A stretch of 6,969 nt of DNA from an uncultured Shinella sp. (GTDB taxonomy: Bacteria; Pseudomonadota; Alphaproteobacteria; Rhizobiales; Rhizobiaceae), in NCBI GenBank assembly GCA_946481465.1, contig CAMLOC010000194.1, forward strand, positions 1-6,969, in the 5' to 3' direction. A model generated the notes under the pieces. It was not told where the DNA came from. It searched no databases and worked only from the letters and a program-made list of their open reading frames with translations. The position numbers were made by a program, and so were the translations under genes. Of the stretch, positions 1-5,779 are shown one piece after another (positions within the stretch are counted from its first letter, which is position 1; each line of letters opens with the position of its first letter).

Positions 1-1112
1 CCGCCGTCGCGCCTGTCTTCCTCAACGTGGTGCTGATCGGCGCGCTCGGCTATGCGCTCTGGCAGGGCGCCTCACCGTTGGAGACGGCCTGGTATCTCTC
101 CTGGGGCGTGCTCGCCGCCGGGCTGCTGCAGATGGCCGTGCTCTATGCAGGCGTGCGCCATGCGGGCATGAGGATCGGTTTTCGCCGGCCGCGCATGACG
201 GCGAACGTCAAGCGCCTGCTGTGGCTCGCCTTCCCGGCGGCCGTGACGGGCGGCATCACGCAGATCAACCAGCTCATCGGCCAGATGATCGCCTCCACCA
301 AGGACGGCGCGATCTCCGCCCTGCAATATGCCGATCGCGTCTATCAGCTTCCCCTCGGCGTCGTCGGCATCGCCGTCGGCGTCGTGCTGCTGCCGGAACT
401 TGCCCGCGCGCTGAAGGGCGGGCAGGAGCGCGAGGCGGGCAACCTGCAGAACCGCTCGCTGGAATTCGTACTCTTCCTGACGCTGCCGGCCGCCGGCGCG
501 CTCTGGGTCATCTCCGACGAGATCGTGCGCGTGCTCTACGAGCGCGGCGCCTTCAGCCCGGAAACCACAGCCGTCGTTGCGGGCACACTTGCCATCTACG
601 GGCTCGGCCTGCCGGGTTTCGTGATGATCAAGGCGCTCAATCCCGGCTTCTTCGCCCGCGAGGATACCAGGACGCCGATGCGCATCACGCTGCTGTCGGT
701 CGTCGTCAACTGCATCCTCGCCGTCACGCTCTTCCCGCTGTTTTTTGAACGCGGCATCGCCACCGCCGAGGCCGTCTCCGGCTGGCTGACGGCGCTGCTC
801 CTCTTCGTCACGCTGGTGCGCCGCGGCCACTGGCCGCTGGAAAAGGCGCTGCTCTGGCGCGTCGCGCGCCTGTTGGCCGCGACCGTCGTCATGGCCGTGG
901 CGCTTAACTACGCCTCCCTCTATCTTGCCGATCGCCTGGCCTCCGCCGCTCCGCTCCATGAGCAGCTCATGGCGCTCGGCCTGCTGATCGTCTTCGCCAT
1001 GGTGGTCTATTTCTCCGTCGCCTTCCTCATCGGCGGCGCGGATCTCGGCATGATCCGGCGCAATCTCAAGCGCAAGGCCAAGGCCGCGCCGGGCGAGGAA
1101 AGCACGGAATAG
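1..1112 (+). CDS. murJ: Lipid II flippase MurJ (MviN), C-terminal part, cut by the left edge
   Basis: MurJ is an inner-membrane MOP-superfamily transporter that flips lipid-linked peptidoglycan precursor (lipid II) to the periplasmic side. The open frame is already running at the left edge (first full codon at base 3, reading AVAPVFLN) and stops with TAG at 1110-1112. About 370 residues are present; the family is usually around 510-530, so roughly the first 150 are outside the window. The GTG at 27 is internal, not a start. The protein is a series of long hydrophobic segments. It carries the family signature LNPGFFAREDTRTP near bases 637-680 and the QINQLIGQMIAS segment near 262-300. The tail is a short basic, Lys/Arg-rich cytoplasmic end. 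The gene converges on the minus-strand M15 peptidase gene, with six bases between the stops and no obvious terminator. The family call is firm; the flippase role comes from family knowledge. Confidence 0.95.
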   Translation, partial: AVAPVFLNVVLIGALGYALWQGASPLETAWYLSWGVLAAGLLQMAVLYAGVRHAGMRIGFRRPRMTANVKRLLWLAFPAAVTGGITQINQLIGQMIASTKDGAISALQYADRVYQLPLGVVGIAVGVVLLPELARALKGGQEREAGNLQNRSLEFVLFLTLPAAGALWVISDEIVRVLYERGAFSPETTAVVAGTLAIYGLGLPGFVMIKALNPGFFAREDTRTPMRITLLSVVVNCILAVTLFPLFFERGIATAEAVSGWLTALLLFVTLVRRGHWPLEKALLWRVARLLAATVVMAVALNYASLYLADRLASAAPLHEQLMALGLLIVFAMVVYFSVAFLIGGADLGMIRRNLKRKAKAAPGEESTE

Positions 1113-1118
1113 GCCACA

Positions 1119-1592
1119 TCAGCGTGTCGCGAACCGGGCACGCCTGGCAAGGCGCGCCAGCCCGCGGCAATAATGCCAGCTGCGTCTCGCCCCGACATCG
1201 ACATGCACGATGCCGTTGCAATAGGTGCCGATGCCGCCGATGGCCGGCGCGGATCTTGCGGCCGCGACGATCCGCTTCACCGATACGCCGGGCACGCGGA
1301 TATCGGCGGCGAGGCATTTGCGATGTAGCGAACCCTTGCGTCCGTTGGAGCGATGGCCGGATGTCACGAGCGGTCGTCGCCCCACCTGTCGGGCGATATG
1401 GGACAGGATGCCTCGCAGTTTGCCGGGGAAGCATCGGTGCCGCACCCGCGGAGTCTGGACGGTATAGATCTTTGCCGCGACCCTTTCGGTTCTTGCGGCC
1501 TGTTTGTGCTTGCCGCTTGCCGTGGCCTCGCTCGCGAAGAACGAAGTCAGCGCCATCATGCAGGCAAGCAGGGTCGAACAGCTTTTTCGCAT
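1119..1592 (-). CDS. Secreted M15-family (YcbK/DUF882-like) murein peptidase
   Basis: Predicted periplasmic zinc peptidase acting on peptidoglycan cross-links or stem peptides; the exact bond cannot be told from sequence. The 157-residue protein starts with a signal peptide: MRK, then a hydrophobic stretch (8-20) and a likely cleavage site after ATA (23-25). The M15 metal-site pattern is intact: SGHRS (78-82), H90-x6-D97 in SLHRKCLAAD, and H130-x-D132 in HVDVG followed by RSW. Four cysteines in the mature part (54, 93, 125, 142) could form two disulfides, which suits export. I chose ATG at 1592 because GGAG lies six bases upstream (1599-1602) and the signal peptide then begins the protein. 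An in-frame start at 1637 would add 15 polar residues before it. It faces murJ. Plus-strand and other minus-strand frames here are shadows. The family is firm; a DD-carboxypeptidase or endopeptidase role is inferred. Confidence 0.85.
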   Translation of the reverse strand: MRKSCSTLLACMMALTSFFASEATASGKHKQAARTERVAAKIYTVQTPRVRHRCFPGKLRGILSHIARQVGRRPLVTSGHRSNGRKGSLHRKCLAADIRVPGVSVKRIVAAARSAPAIGGIGTYCNGIVHVDVGARRSWHYCRGLARLARRARFATR

Positions 1593-1817
1593 GGCACACT
1601 CCGGTTTGCGCCTTTGCGTCGAAACGCGGCTTGTCAAAACCTGTGTCCCCGATCCCGGCGGGGAGAGAAGGCCCGAAAAGTGTCATTTATGAGGAATGGC
1701 TGATGGGCCGGTAGCCCGGCCGCGGGGGGCGGTCTTGATCGTCGCCGCTCCGCCGTGCATAAGCGGCGCCACGACCACAACGCAACCAGGCCCTCCACCC
1801 GCCTGAAGGATATCGCC
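1593..1817. other. Divergent spacer between the M15 peptidase gene and trpS
   Basis: This 225-bp gap must hold the promoters of both flanking genes. It has two small inverted repeats: TCCCCG (1646-1651) with CGGGGA (1659-1664), 7-base loop; and GGCCGG (1706-1711) with CCGGCC (1716-1721), 4-base loop. Neither is followed by a T-run on the plus strand, so they are not ordinary terminators. A candidate trpS promoter lies at 1734-1762. On the minus strand a perfect TTGACA (1637-1632) has no matching -10. No credible coding frame of its own was found. Confidence 0.6.
1734..1762 (+). promoter_or_regulatory. Candidate sigma-70 promoter for trpS
   Basis: CTTGAT (1734-1739), a 17-base spacer and GCATAA (1757-1762) resemble the rhizobial housekeeping pattern CTTGAC-N17-CTATAT; the -35 is good and the -10 is moderate. 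Start of transcription would be near 1769, giving a leader of about 50 bases before the trpS ATG. Found by eye only. Confidence 0.4.
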
Positions 1818-2885
1818 ATGAGCGCATTCAAGCCCCTCGTCTTCTCCGGCGTGCAGCCGACCGGCAACCTCCATCTCGGCAACTATCTCGGCGCGATCCG
1901 CAAGTTCGTCGCCCTGCAGGCCGACAACGACTGCATCTATTGCGTCGTCGACCTGCACGCGATCACCGCGCAGCTCGTGCACGAGGACATGCGCGGCCAG
2001 ATCCGTTCGATCGCCGCGGCCTTCATCGCCGCCGGCATCGATCCGAAGAAGCACATCGTCTTCAACCAGTCCGCCGTGCCGCAGCATGCCGAGCTTGCCT
2101 GGATCTTCAATTGCGTGGCGCGCATCGGCTGGATGGAGCGCATGACCCAGTTCAAGGACAAGGCCGGCGGCAAGAATGCCGAGCAGGTCTCGCTGGGGCT
2201 GCTCGCCTATCCGAGCCTGATGGCCGCCGACATCCTCGTCTACCGCGCCACCCATGTGCCGGTCGGCGACGACCAGAAGCAGCACCTGGAGCTGACCCGC
2301 GACATCGCGCAGAAGTTCAACATCGATTTCGGCAGCCACATCCGCAAGGCCGGCACCGGCGTCGACATCGTCGTCGGCGAGGAGCCGGTGCATGCCTATT
2401 TCCCGATGGTCGAGCCGCTGATCGGCGGCCCGGCGCCGCGCGTCATGAGCCTGCGCGACGGCACCAAGAAGATGTCGAAGTCGGACGCATCCGACCTCTC
2501 GCGCATCAACCTCACCGACGATGCCGACACGATCTCCAAGAAGATCCGCAAGGCCAAGACCGATCCGGATGCCTTGCCGAGCGAAGTCGAAGGCCTGAAG
2601 GGGCGCCCGGAAGCGGAGAACCTCGTCGGCATCTATGCCGCGCTCTCCGACAGGTCCAAGGCGGAGATCCTCGCCGAGTTCGGCGGCCAGCAGTTCTCCG
2701 TCTTCAAGCCGGCGCTCATCGACCTTGCGGTCAACGTGCTCTCGCCGATCACGGACGAGATGCGCCGCCTGATGGACGACACGAGCCACATCGACGCCAT
2801 CCTGCGGGACGGCGGCGAAAGGGCGCGGGCGCGGGCGGAAAAAACCATGAAGGAAGTTCGCGACATCATCGGTTTTGTGCAGTAA
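1818..2885 (+). CDS. trpS: Tryptophanyl-tRNA synthetase
   Basis: Cytoplasmic class I aminoacyl-tRNA synthetase that activates tryptophan with ATP and loads it on tRNA-Trp. The 355-residue product is close to the usual bacterial length. It begins with the typical [18 protein letters not shown] stretch (residues 9-26), which contains the HIGH-like ATP motif TGNLHLGN (15-22). The middle part has the family's [14 protein letters not shown] (149-162), and KMSKS is at 218-222. I chose ATG 1818 because GAAGGA (1805-1810) stands seven bases upstream and this gives the canonical N-terminus. An in-frame start at 1755 would add 21 polar residues with no family match. The gene heads the plus-strand series and is followed after 52 bp by the stress-protein gene, with no visible terminator. 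The long minus-strand frame over it is a shadow. Confidence 0.97.
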   Translation: MSAFKPLVFSGVQPTGNLHLGNYLGAIRKFVALQADNDCIYCVVDLHAITAQLVHEDMRGQIRSIAAAFIAAGIDPKKHIVFNQSAVPQHAELAWIFNCVARIGWMERMTQFKDKAGGKNAEQVSLGLLAYPSLMAADILVYRATHVPVGDDQKQHLELTRDIAQKFNIDFGSHIRKAGTGVDIVVGEEPVHAYFPMVEPLIGGPAPRVMSLRDGTKKMSKSDASDLSRINLTDDADTISKKIRKAKTDPDALPSEVEGLKGRPEAENLVGIYAALSDRSKAEILAEFGGQQFSVFKPALIDLAVNVLSPITDEMRRLMDDTSHIDAILRDGGERARARAEKTMKEVRDIIGFVQ

Positions 2886-2937
2886 GGTCGCCGCGAAACG
2901 TTCCGGATTTGCGTCGCACTGGAAGAAATGAGGCCGT

Positions 2938-3429
2938 ATGGTTTCTCGACGACTTTCCCGCCTTGAAGGCCACCGCCGGAAATTCCTGGCGGTCATCGAC
3001 GACACGCCGGAATGCCAGCGCGCCGTCCACTATGCGGGAATGCGGGCGAAGAATTCGAACGGCGGCGTCGTTCTGCTCTATGTGATCGCCAATGGCGATT
3101 TCCAGCAATGGCTGGGCGTCGAGGAGATCATGCGGGCCGAGGCGCGCGAGGAAGCCGAATCCGTGCTGGCCAAGGCGGCGCAGGCCCTGCGCGAGGCGGT
3201 GGGAATCGAGCCGGAAACGGTGATCCGCGAGGGCGTCGCGAGCGAGCAGATCAACGGGCTGATCGAGGAGGACCGCGACGTCGCGATCCTCGTACTCGCC
3301 GCCGGTTCCGCCAAGGAGGGGCCGGGCCCGCTCGTCTCCTCGCTCGCCAGCCGCGGCCAGGCCTTCCCGATCCCGGTGACCGTCATTCCCGATTCGCTGT
3401 CCGACGAGGAACTCGACGCGCTGAGCTGA
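2938..3429 (+). CDS. Universal stress protein (UspA family)
   Basis: Small cytoplasmic alpha/beta protein of the Usp fold, 163 residues, one domain. After a basic stretch (1-14) comes the first strand KFLAVIDDTPEC (15-26), followed by VVLLYVI (44-50), an Ala/Glu-rich helix (62-87), VAILVLAAGS (115-124) and the closing strand PVTVIP (146-151). The fold matches, but the ATP-binding signature of ATP-type Usps (GxxG-x9-G[ST]) is not intact: the sequence after GS (123-124) reads AKEGPGPLVSSLAS. It may bind no nucleotide or bind it differently. The tail is acidic. GAGG (2930-2933) lies four bases before the ATG and GGAAG (2921-2925) farther up. The gene may be transcribed with trpS. The partner and the signal it answers to are unknown. 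Confidence 0.85.
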   Translation: MVSRRLSRLEGHRRKFLAVIDDTPECQRAVHYAGMRAKNSNGGVVLLYVIANGDFQQWLGVEEIMRAEAREEAESVLAKAAQALREAVGIEPETVIREGVASEQINGLIEEDRDVAILVLAAGSAKEGPGPLVSSLASRGQAFPIPVTVIPDSLSDEELDALS

Positions 3430-3437
3430 TCTCCAGT

Positions 3438-3466
3438 CTTGAAGAGCGGCGCGGAAACGCCTATCT
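3438..3466 (+). promoter_or_regulatory. Sigma-70 promoter for the nfuA operon
   Basis: CTTGAA (3438-3443), exactly 17 bases, then CTATCT (3461-3466): five of six matches to each half of the rhizobial consensus CTTGAC-N17-CTATAT. It lies just after the usp stop. The predicted start is near 3472-3474, about 56 bases before the nfuA ATG. It sits beside an AT-rich island (3461-3490, about 20% G+C) that stands out in this GC-rich DNA. Confidence 0.65.
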
Positions 3467-3468
3467 TC

Positions 3469-3485
3469 TTTTGAATTATTCTAAA
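3469..3485 (+). promoter_or_regulatory. Irr box (ICE motif), iron-responsive operator
   Basis: TTTTGAA-TTA-TTCTAAA is a 17-bp inverted repeat with one mismatch between arms (a perfect match would be TTTAGAA). It agrees with the Irr-binding ICE motif of Rhizobiales as I recall it, about TTTAGAA-N3-TTCTAAA. It covers the predicted transcription start of the promoter just upstream, so a bound regulator should block initiation. Irr is a Fur-family protein active in low iron/heme, and rhizobial Nfu-type genes (fssA) have been reported as members of its regulon. The motif is seen; binding is inferred. Confidence 0.65.
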
Positions 3486-3528
3486 TATTCTGGCCGATCG
3501 GCGAGCGCCCGGCCGCACGGAGAGAAAG

Positions 3529-4098
3529 ATGTTCATCCAGACCGAAGCGACGCCGAACCCGGCGACCCTGAAATTCCTGCCGGGCAAGGTCGTGCTGGAG
3601 ACCGGCACGGCCGAATTCCGCGACGAGACGGAAGCGCGCGCGGCCTCGCCGCTGGCCGCCCGCCTCTTCGCCATTCCCGGCGTCAAGGGCGTGTTCCTCG
3701 GCTATGATTTCATCACCGTCACCAAGGACGATGCCGACTGGCAGCACATGAAGCCGGCGATCCTCGGCAACATCATGGAACACTTCATGTCCGGCCAGCC
3801 GGTCGTGGCGAGCGGCGCGCTCGGCGGCAGCGCGGACGACGAGGGCGAGTTCTTTGACGAGGGCGACGAGACGATCGTCGCCACCATCAAGGAACTGCTC
3901 GACAGCCGCGTGCGCCCGGCCGTGGCCCAGGACGGCGGCGACATCACCTTCAAGGGTTTCCGCGACGGCGTCGTCTATCTCAACATGAAGGGCGCCTGCT
4001 CGGGATGTCCGTCCTCCACGGCGACGCTGAAGCACGGCGTGCAGAACCTTCTTCGCCATTTCGTACCGGAAGTGCAGGAAGTTGAAGCCGTCATGTAA
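3529..4098 (+). CDS. nfuA: Nfu-type Fe-S cluster carrier/scaffold (NifU family; rhizobial FssA)
   Basis: Cytoplasmic protein that holds a [4Fe-4S] or [2Fe-2S] cluster and passes it to target enzymes. The 189-residue product has two domains. The N-terminal Nfu_N domain (about 1-87) starts MFIQTEATPNPATLKFLPG. After an acidic linker (about 98-113) comes the C-terminal NifU-like domain (about 114-189), with AQDGGDI (133-139) and the cluster-ligand pair C157-SG-C160 in GACSGCPSS. This is the mitochondrial/alphaproteobacterial Nfu layout, unlike E. coli NfuA, whose N-domain is A-type-like. GGAG (3519-3522) lies six bases before the ATG. It has its own promoter and an Irr box, so it is probably repressed when iron or heme is short. 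It starts the tsaB-rimI-mur-olsA-miaB series; MiaB is itself a [4Fe-4S] enzyme and a known Nfu client in E. coli. The name fssA is used in Rhizobium. Confidence 0.93.
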   Translation: MFIQTEATPNPATLKFLPGKVVLETGTAEFRDETEARAASPLAARLFAIPGVKGVFLGYDFITVTKDDADWQHMKPAILGNIMEHFMSGQPVVASGALGGSADDEGEFFDEGDETIVATIKELLDSRVRPAVAQDGGDITFKGFRDGVVYLNMKGACSGCPSSTATLKHGVQNLLRHFVPEVQEVEAVM

Positions 4099-4111
4099 GG
4101 CCTGCCCCGCA

Positions 4112-4132
4112 ATGCGCCGGTGCCCGCAATGA
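4112..4132 (+). other. Possible five-codon leader reading frame before tsaB
   Basis: ATG at 4112 opens a frame encoding MRCPQ. Its TGA (4130-4132) overlaps the tsaB ATG as ATGA. TAAGG (4096-4100, including the nfuA stop) is 11 bases upstream and could serve as a weak ribosome site, whereas tsaB has no clear one of its own. Translation of this frame could hand ribosomes on to tsaB. It is short enough to be chance. Confidence 0.25.
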
Positions 4133-4776
4133 TCGTCCTTGCGATCGATACGGCGGGCACGGGCTGCCACGCGGCGCTCTATGACCCCGATAAGGATCGT
4201 ATCCTCGGCGCCGCCGGCGCCGATATCGGCCGCGGCCATGCCGAGCGGCTGATGGAGTTCGTTGATGCGGCGCTCGACGCCGCCGGCCTCACGCTTCGGG
4301 ATATCGGCCGGGTCGCCGTCACCGTCGGCCCCGGTTCCTTCACCGGCATCCGCGTCGGCGTGGCGGCGGCGCGCGGCCTGGCGCTGGCGCTGGGCATTCC
4401 CGCCGTCGGCGTCTCCAGCCTGTCGGCGCTCGCGGCCGACCATGGGACTGCCTCCCCCCTGCTGGTGGCGATGGATGCGAAGCGGGACGAAGTCTATTGG
4501 CAGCGTTTTTCCGCCGACGGCAGCGCGTTATCGTCGCCCGCGATCGCCTCAGTCGAGGCCGCGCGGACACTTGCGGCCGGGCATGACGGGGCGATCGCCG
4601 GCTCGGCGGCTGCGCTGTTGCGCGAGGGTGTGGATCCGGGCAGCGACGGCGTCGCCATCGCCACCGTCGCCCGTCTCGGTGCCGGGCTCGATCCCGTGGA
4701 CCATCCGCCGAAGCCGCTCTATCTGCGCGGTCCCGATGCCAAGCCGCAGGCGGGTTTTGCGATCAGGAGGGCGTGA
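4129..4776 (+). CDS. tsaB: TsaB, partner of TsaD in tRNA t6A37 synthesis
   Basis: Non-catalytic ASKHA-fold protein (YeaZ) that pairs with TsaD, together with TsaE and TsaC, to place threonylcarbamoyl on A37 of ANN-decoding tRNAs in the cytoplasm. The 215-residue product has the family marks in order: LAIDTA (4-9), GRGHAERL (34-41), VGPGSFTGIRVG (66-77) and AMDAKRDEVYW (114-124). I chose ATG 4129 because it gives the usual MIVLAIDTA start; an in-frame GTG at 4120 would add MPA. Neither start has a strong ribosome site, though a mini reading frame at 4112 ends on this ATG. It lies 30 bp after nfuA and 4 bp before rimI. The tsaB-rimI pair is common in bacteria. An overlapping plus-strand frame that runs on into rimI is only rimI's own frame extended upstream. 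Confidence 0.94.
   Translation: MIVLAIDTAGTGCHAALYDPDKDRILGAAGADIGRGHAERLMEFVDAALDAAGLTLRDIGRVAVTVGPGSFTGIRVGVAAARGLALALGIPAVGVSSLSALAADHGTASPLLVAMDAKRDEVYWQRFSADGSALSSPAIASVEAARTLAAGHDGAIAGSAAALLREGVDPGSDGVAIATVARLGAGLDPVDHPPKPLYLRGPDAKPQAGFAIRRA
4765..4770 (+). promoter_or_regulatory. Strong Shine-Dalgarno of rimI inside the end of tsaB
   Basis: AGGAGG, a perfect core, overlaps the last codons of tsaB and stands 10 bases before the rimI ATG at 4781. It fixes the rimI start and shows that the two genes are translated from one message. Confidence 0.7.
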
Positions 4777-4780
4777 CCGC

Positions 4781-5275
4781 ATGTCCCTGACCGATTATTT
4801 CACCCGCAAGCCGGCCTTCGATATCTTCCCGCTGGAAACCGCCGATGCCGGCATTGCCGCAGCGCTGCACCGTGCGCGGTTTCCCCAGCCGTGGAACGAC
4901 GGCGAATTCCACGCACTCCTGTTGCAGGAGCCGGTCTACGGCTTCCTGGCGCTGAAGGAAGGCGCGCTCGGACGCATGGCCGGCGGCTTCGTGCTGGCCC
5001 GGGCCACGGCCGGCGAGGCGGAGATCCTGACGATCGGCGTCGACGAGCGGTTTTCCCGCGCGGGCCTCGGCTGGCGGCTGATGCAGGCGGCCCTGCGCGA
5101 GGCGAAGATGCGCGGCGCCGAAGACATTTTCCTCGAGGTCGACGAAGGCAATGTTGCGGCCCGCGGGCTCTATGCCAAGCTCGGCTTTGCCAAGGTCGGC
5201 GAGCGCAAGGCCTACTATGTCGCCGCCGACGGCCACCGGTCCACGGCGCTTGTCTTGCGGCGCGATCTTCGCTAG
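4781..5275 (+). CDS. rimI: Ribosomal protein alanine N-acetyltransferase RimI (GNAT family)
   Basis: Cytoplasmic GNAT enzyme that uses acetyl-CoA to acetylate the N-terminal alanine of ribosomal protein S18, and probably other proteins. The product is 164 residues, slightly longer than the 148 of E. coli RimI because of an N-terminal extension. It shows EILTIGVDERFSR (81-93) and the acetyl-CoA loop RAGLG (93-97). LEVDEGNVAARGLY (118-131) holds E119 and Y131, spaced 12 apart like the catalytic Glu103/Tyr115 of Salmonella RimI. LGFAKVGERKAYY (134-146) follows, also typical. The start is fixed by AGGAGG ten bases upstream; a 337-residue upstream extension in this frame is tsaB read out of frame. 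It is followed after 39 bp by mur. The RimI call rests on signatures plus tsaB adjacency; broader GNAT specificity is possible. Confidence 0.9.
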   Translation: MSLTDYFTRKPAFDIFPLETADAGIAAALHRARFPQPWNDGEFHALLLQEPVYGFLALKEGALGRMAGGFVLARATAGEAEILTIGVDERFSRAGLGWRLMQAALREAKMRGAEDIFLEVDEGNVAARGLYAKLGFAKVGERKAYYVAADGHRSTALVLRRDLR

Positions 5276-5314
5276 TCCCCTATCGGGAGGCTGAACGAAA
5301 GAGGGCTGGATCGC

Positions 5315-5740
5315 ATGTCGGAAGTCGAGAAATCGCTGGAAGAGCTTTGTGTCGAGCGCGGCATGCGCATGACCGAGCAGCGCCGCGTGATCGCGCGCGT
5401 GCTGGAGTCCTCGGACGATCATCCCGACGTGGAGGAACTCTACCGCCGCTCGTCTGCCGTCGATGCGCGCATTTCCATCTCCACCGTCTACCGCACGGTC
5501 AAGCTCTTCGAGGATGCCGGCATCATCGAGCGCCACGATTTCCGCGACGGCCGCTCGCGCTACGAGACGGTGCCGGACGAACACCACGACCACCTGATCG
5601 ACCTGAAGAGCGGCGAGGTCATCGAGTTCCATTCGCCGGAGATCGAGGCCCTGCAGGAGCGCATCGCGCGCGAGCACGGCTTCAAGCTGGTCGACCATCG
5701 CCTCGAACTCTACGGCATTCCGCTCAAGGAGGGCGAGTGA
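5315..5740 (+). CDS. mur: Fur-family metal-responsive repressor, Mur type
   Basis: Cytoplasmic dimeric transcription regulator of 141 residues. The winged helix occupies about 1-82, with recognition helix region ISISTVYRTVKLFEDAGI (53-70). The dimer and metal domain follows. Fur regulatory-site residues are present: H36, E84, the cluster HHDH (90-93), E104 and H121, with H128 near the end. The CxxC structural zinc pair of E. coli Fur is replaced by D96 and K98-S99 (LIDLKSG), and the His/Cys-rich tail is missing. This pattern and the wording (RMTEQRRVIAR, FRDGRSRYETVP) match rhizobial Fur proteins shown to be Mn-responsive and named Mur, which repress sitABCD and mntH. GAGGG (5301-5305) lies nine bases before the ATG. 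It is 39 bp after rimI and 39 bp before olsA, so probably co-transcribed. It could also respond to Fe; databases often label it fur. Confidence 0.88.
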   Translation: MSEVEKSLEELCVERGMRMTEQRRVIARVLESSDDHPDVEELYRRSSAVDARISISTVYRTVKLFEDAGIIERHDFRDGRSRYETVPDEHHDHLIDLKSGEVIEFHSPEIEALQERIAREHGFKLVDHRLELYGIPLKEGE

Positions 5741-5779
5741 GGCGGGTCCCGGCTTCCTTGACTGCCTGCCGGTGACCCC

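Noticed and set aside
1632..1637. Perfect TTGACA on the minus strand as the peptidase promoter
   Set aside because: At 16-18 bases spacing the -10 position reads AAGGCG-like sequence, and transcription would begin next to the ribosome site. It is not a convincing promoter.
1066..1714. Alternative frames on both strands across the M15 peptidase gene
   Set aside because: Only the 1119-1592 minus frame has a signal peptide, the H-D-H metal set and a ribosome site; the others lack any such marks.
2891..2905. GAAACGTTCC near-palindrome after trpS, read as an ECF (RpoE-type) promoter piece
   Set aside because: GGAAC on the minus strand has no CGTT at 16-17 bases downstream, so the two-part promoter pattern is absent.
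1683..3005. Minus-strand 440-codon open frame over trpS
   Set aside because: It lies antisense to an unmistakable trpS and shows low-complexity Arg/Asp/Ala/His-rich sequence with no recognisable motif. It is a product of GC-rich codon use.
1940..3085. Plus-strand 381-codon frame inside trpS and usp
   Set aside because: It is the +1 shifted reading of trpS, Arg/Pro-rich and without motifs, and crosses the trpS stop into usp.
3448..3470. Terminator for usp: GGCG/CGCC hairpin followed by a T-rich run
   Set aside because: The stem is only 4 bp with a 6-base loop, and the T-rich stretch is better explained as the -10 and Irr box of the nfuA promoter.
3481..4443. Minus-strand 320-codon open frame over nfuA and tsaB
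   Set aside because: It is antisense to two well-marked genes and rich in Arg/Gly/Ala/His with no family pattern.
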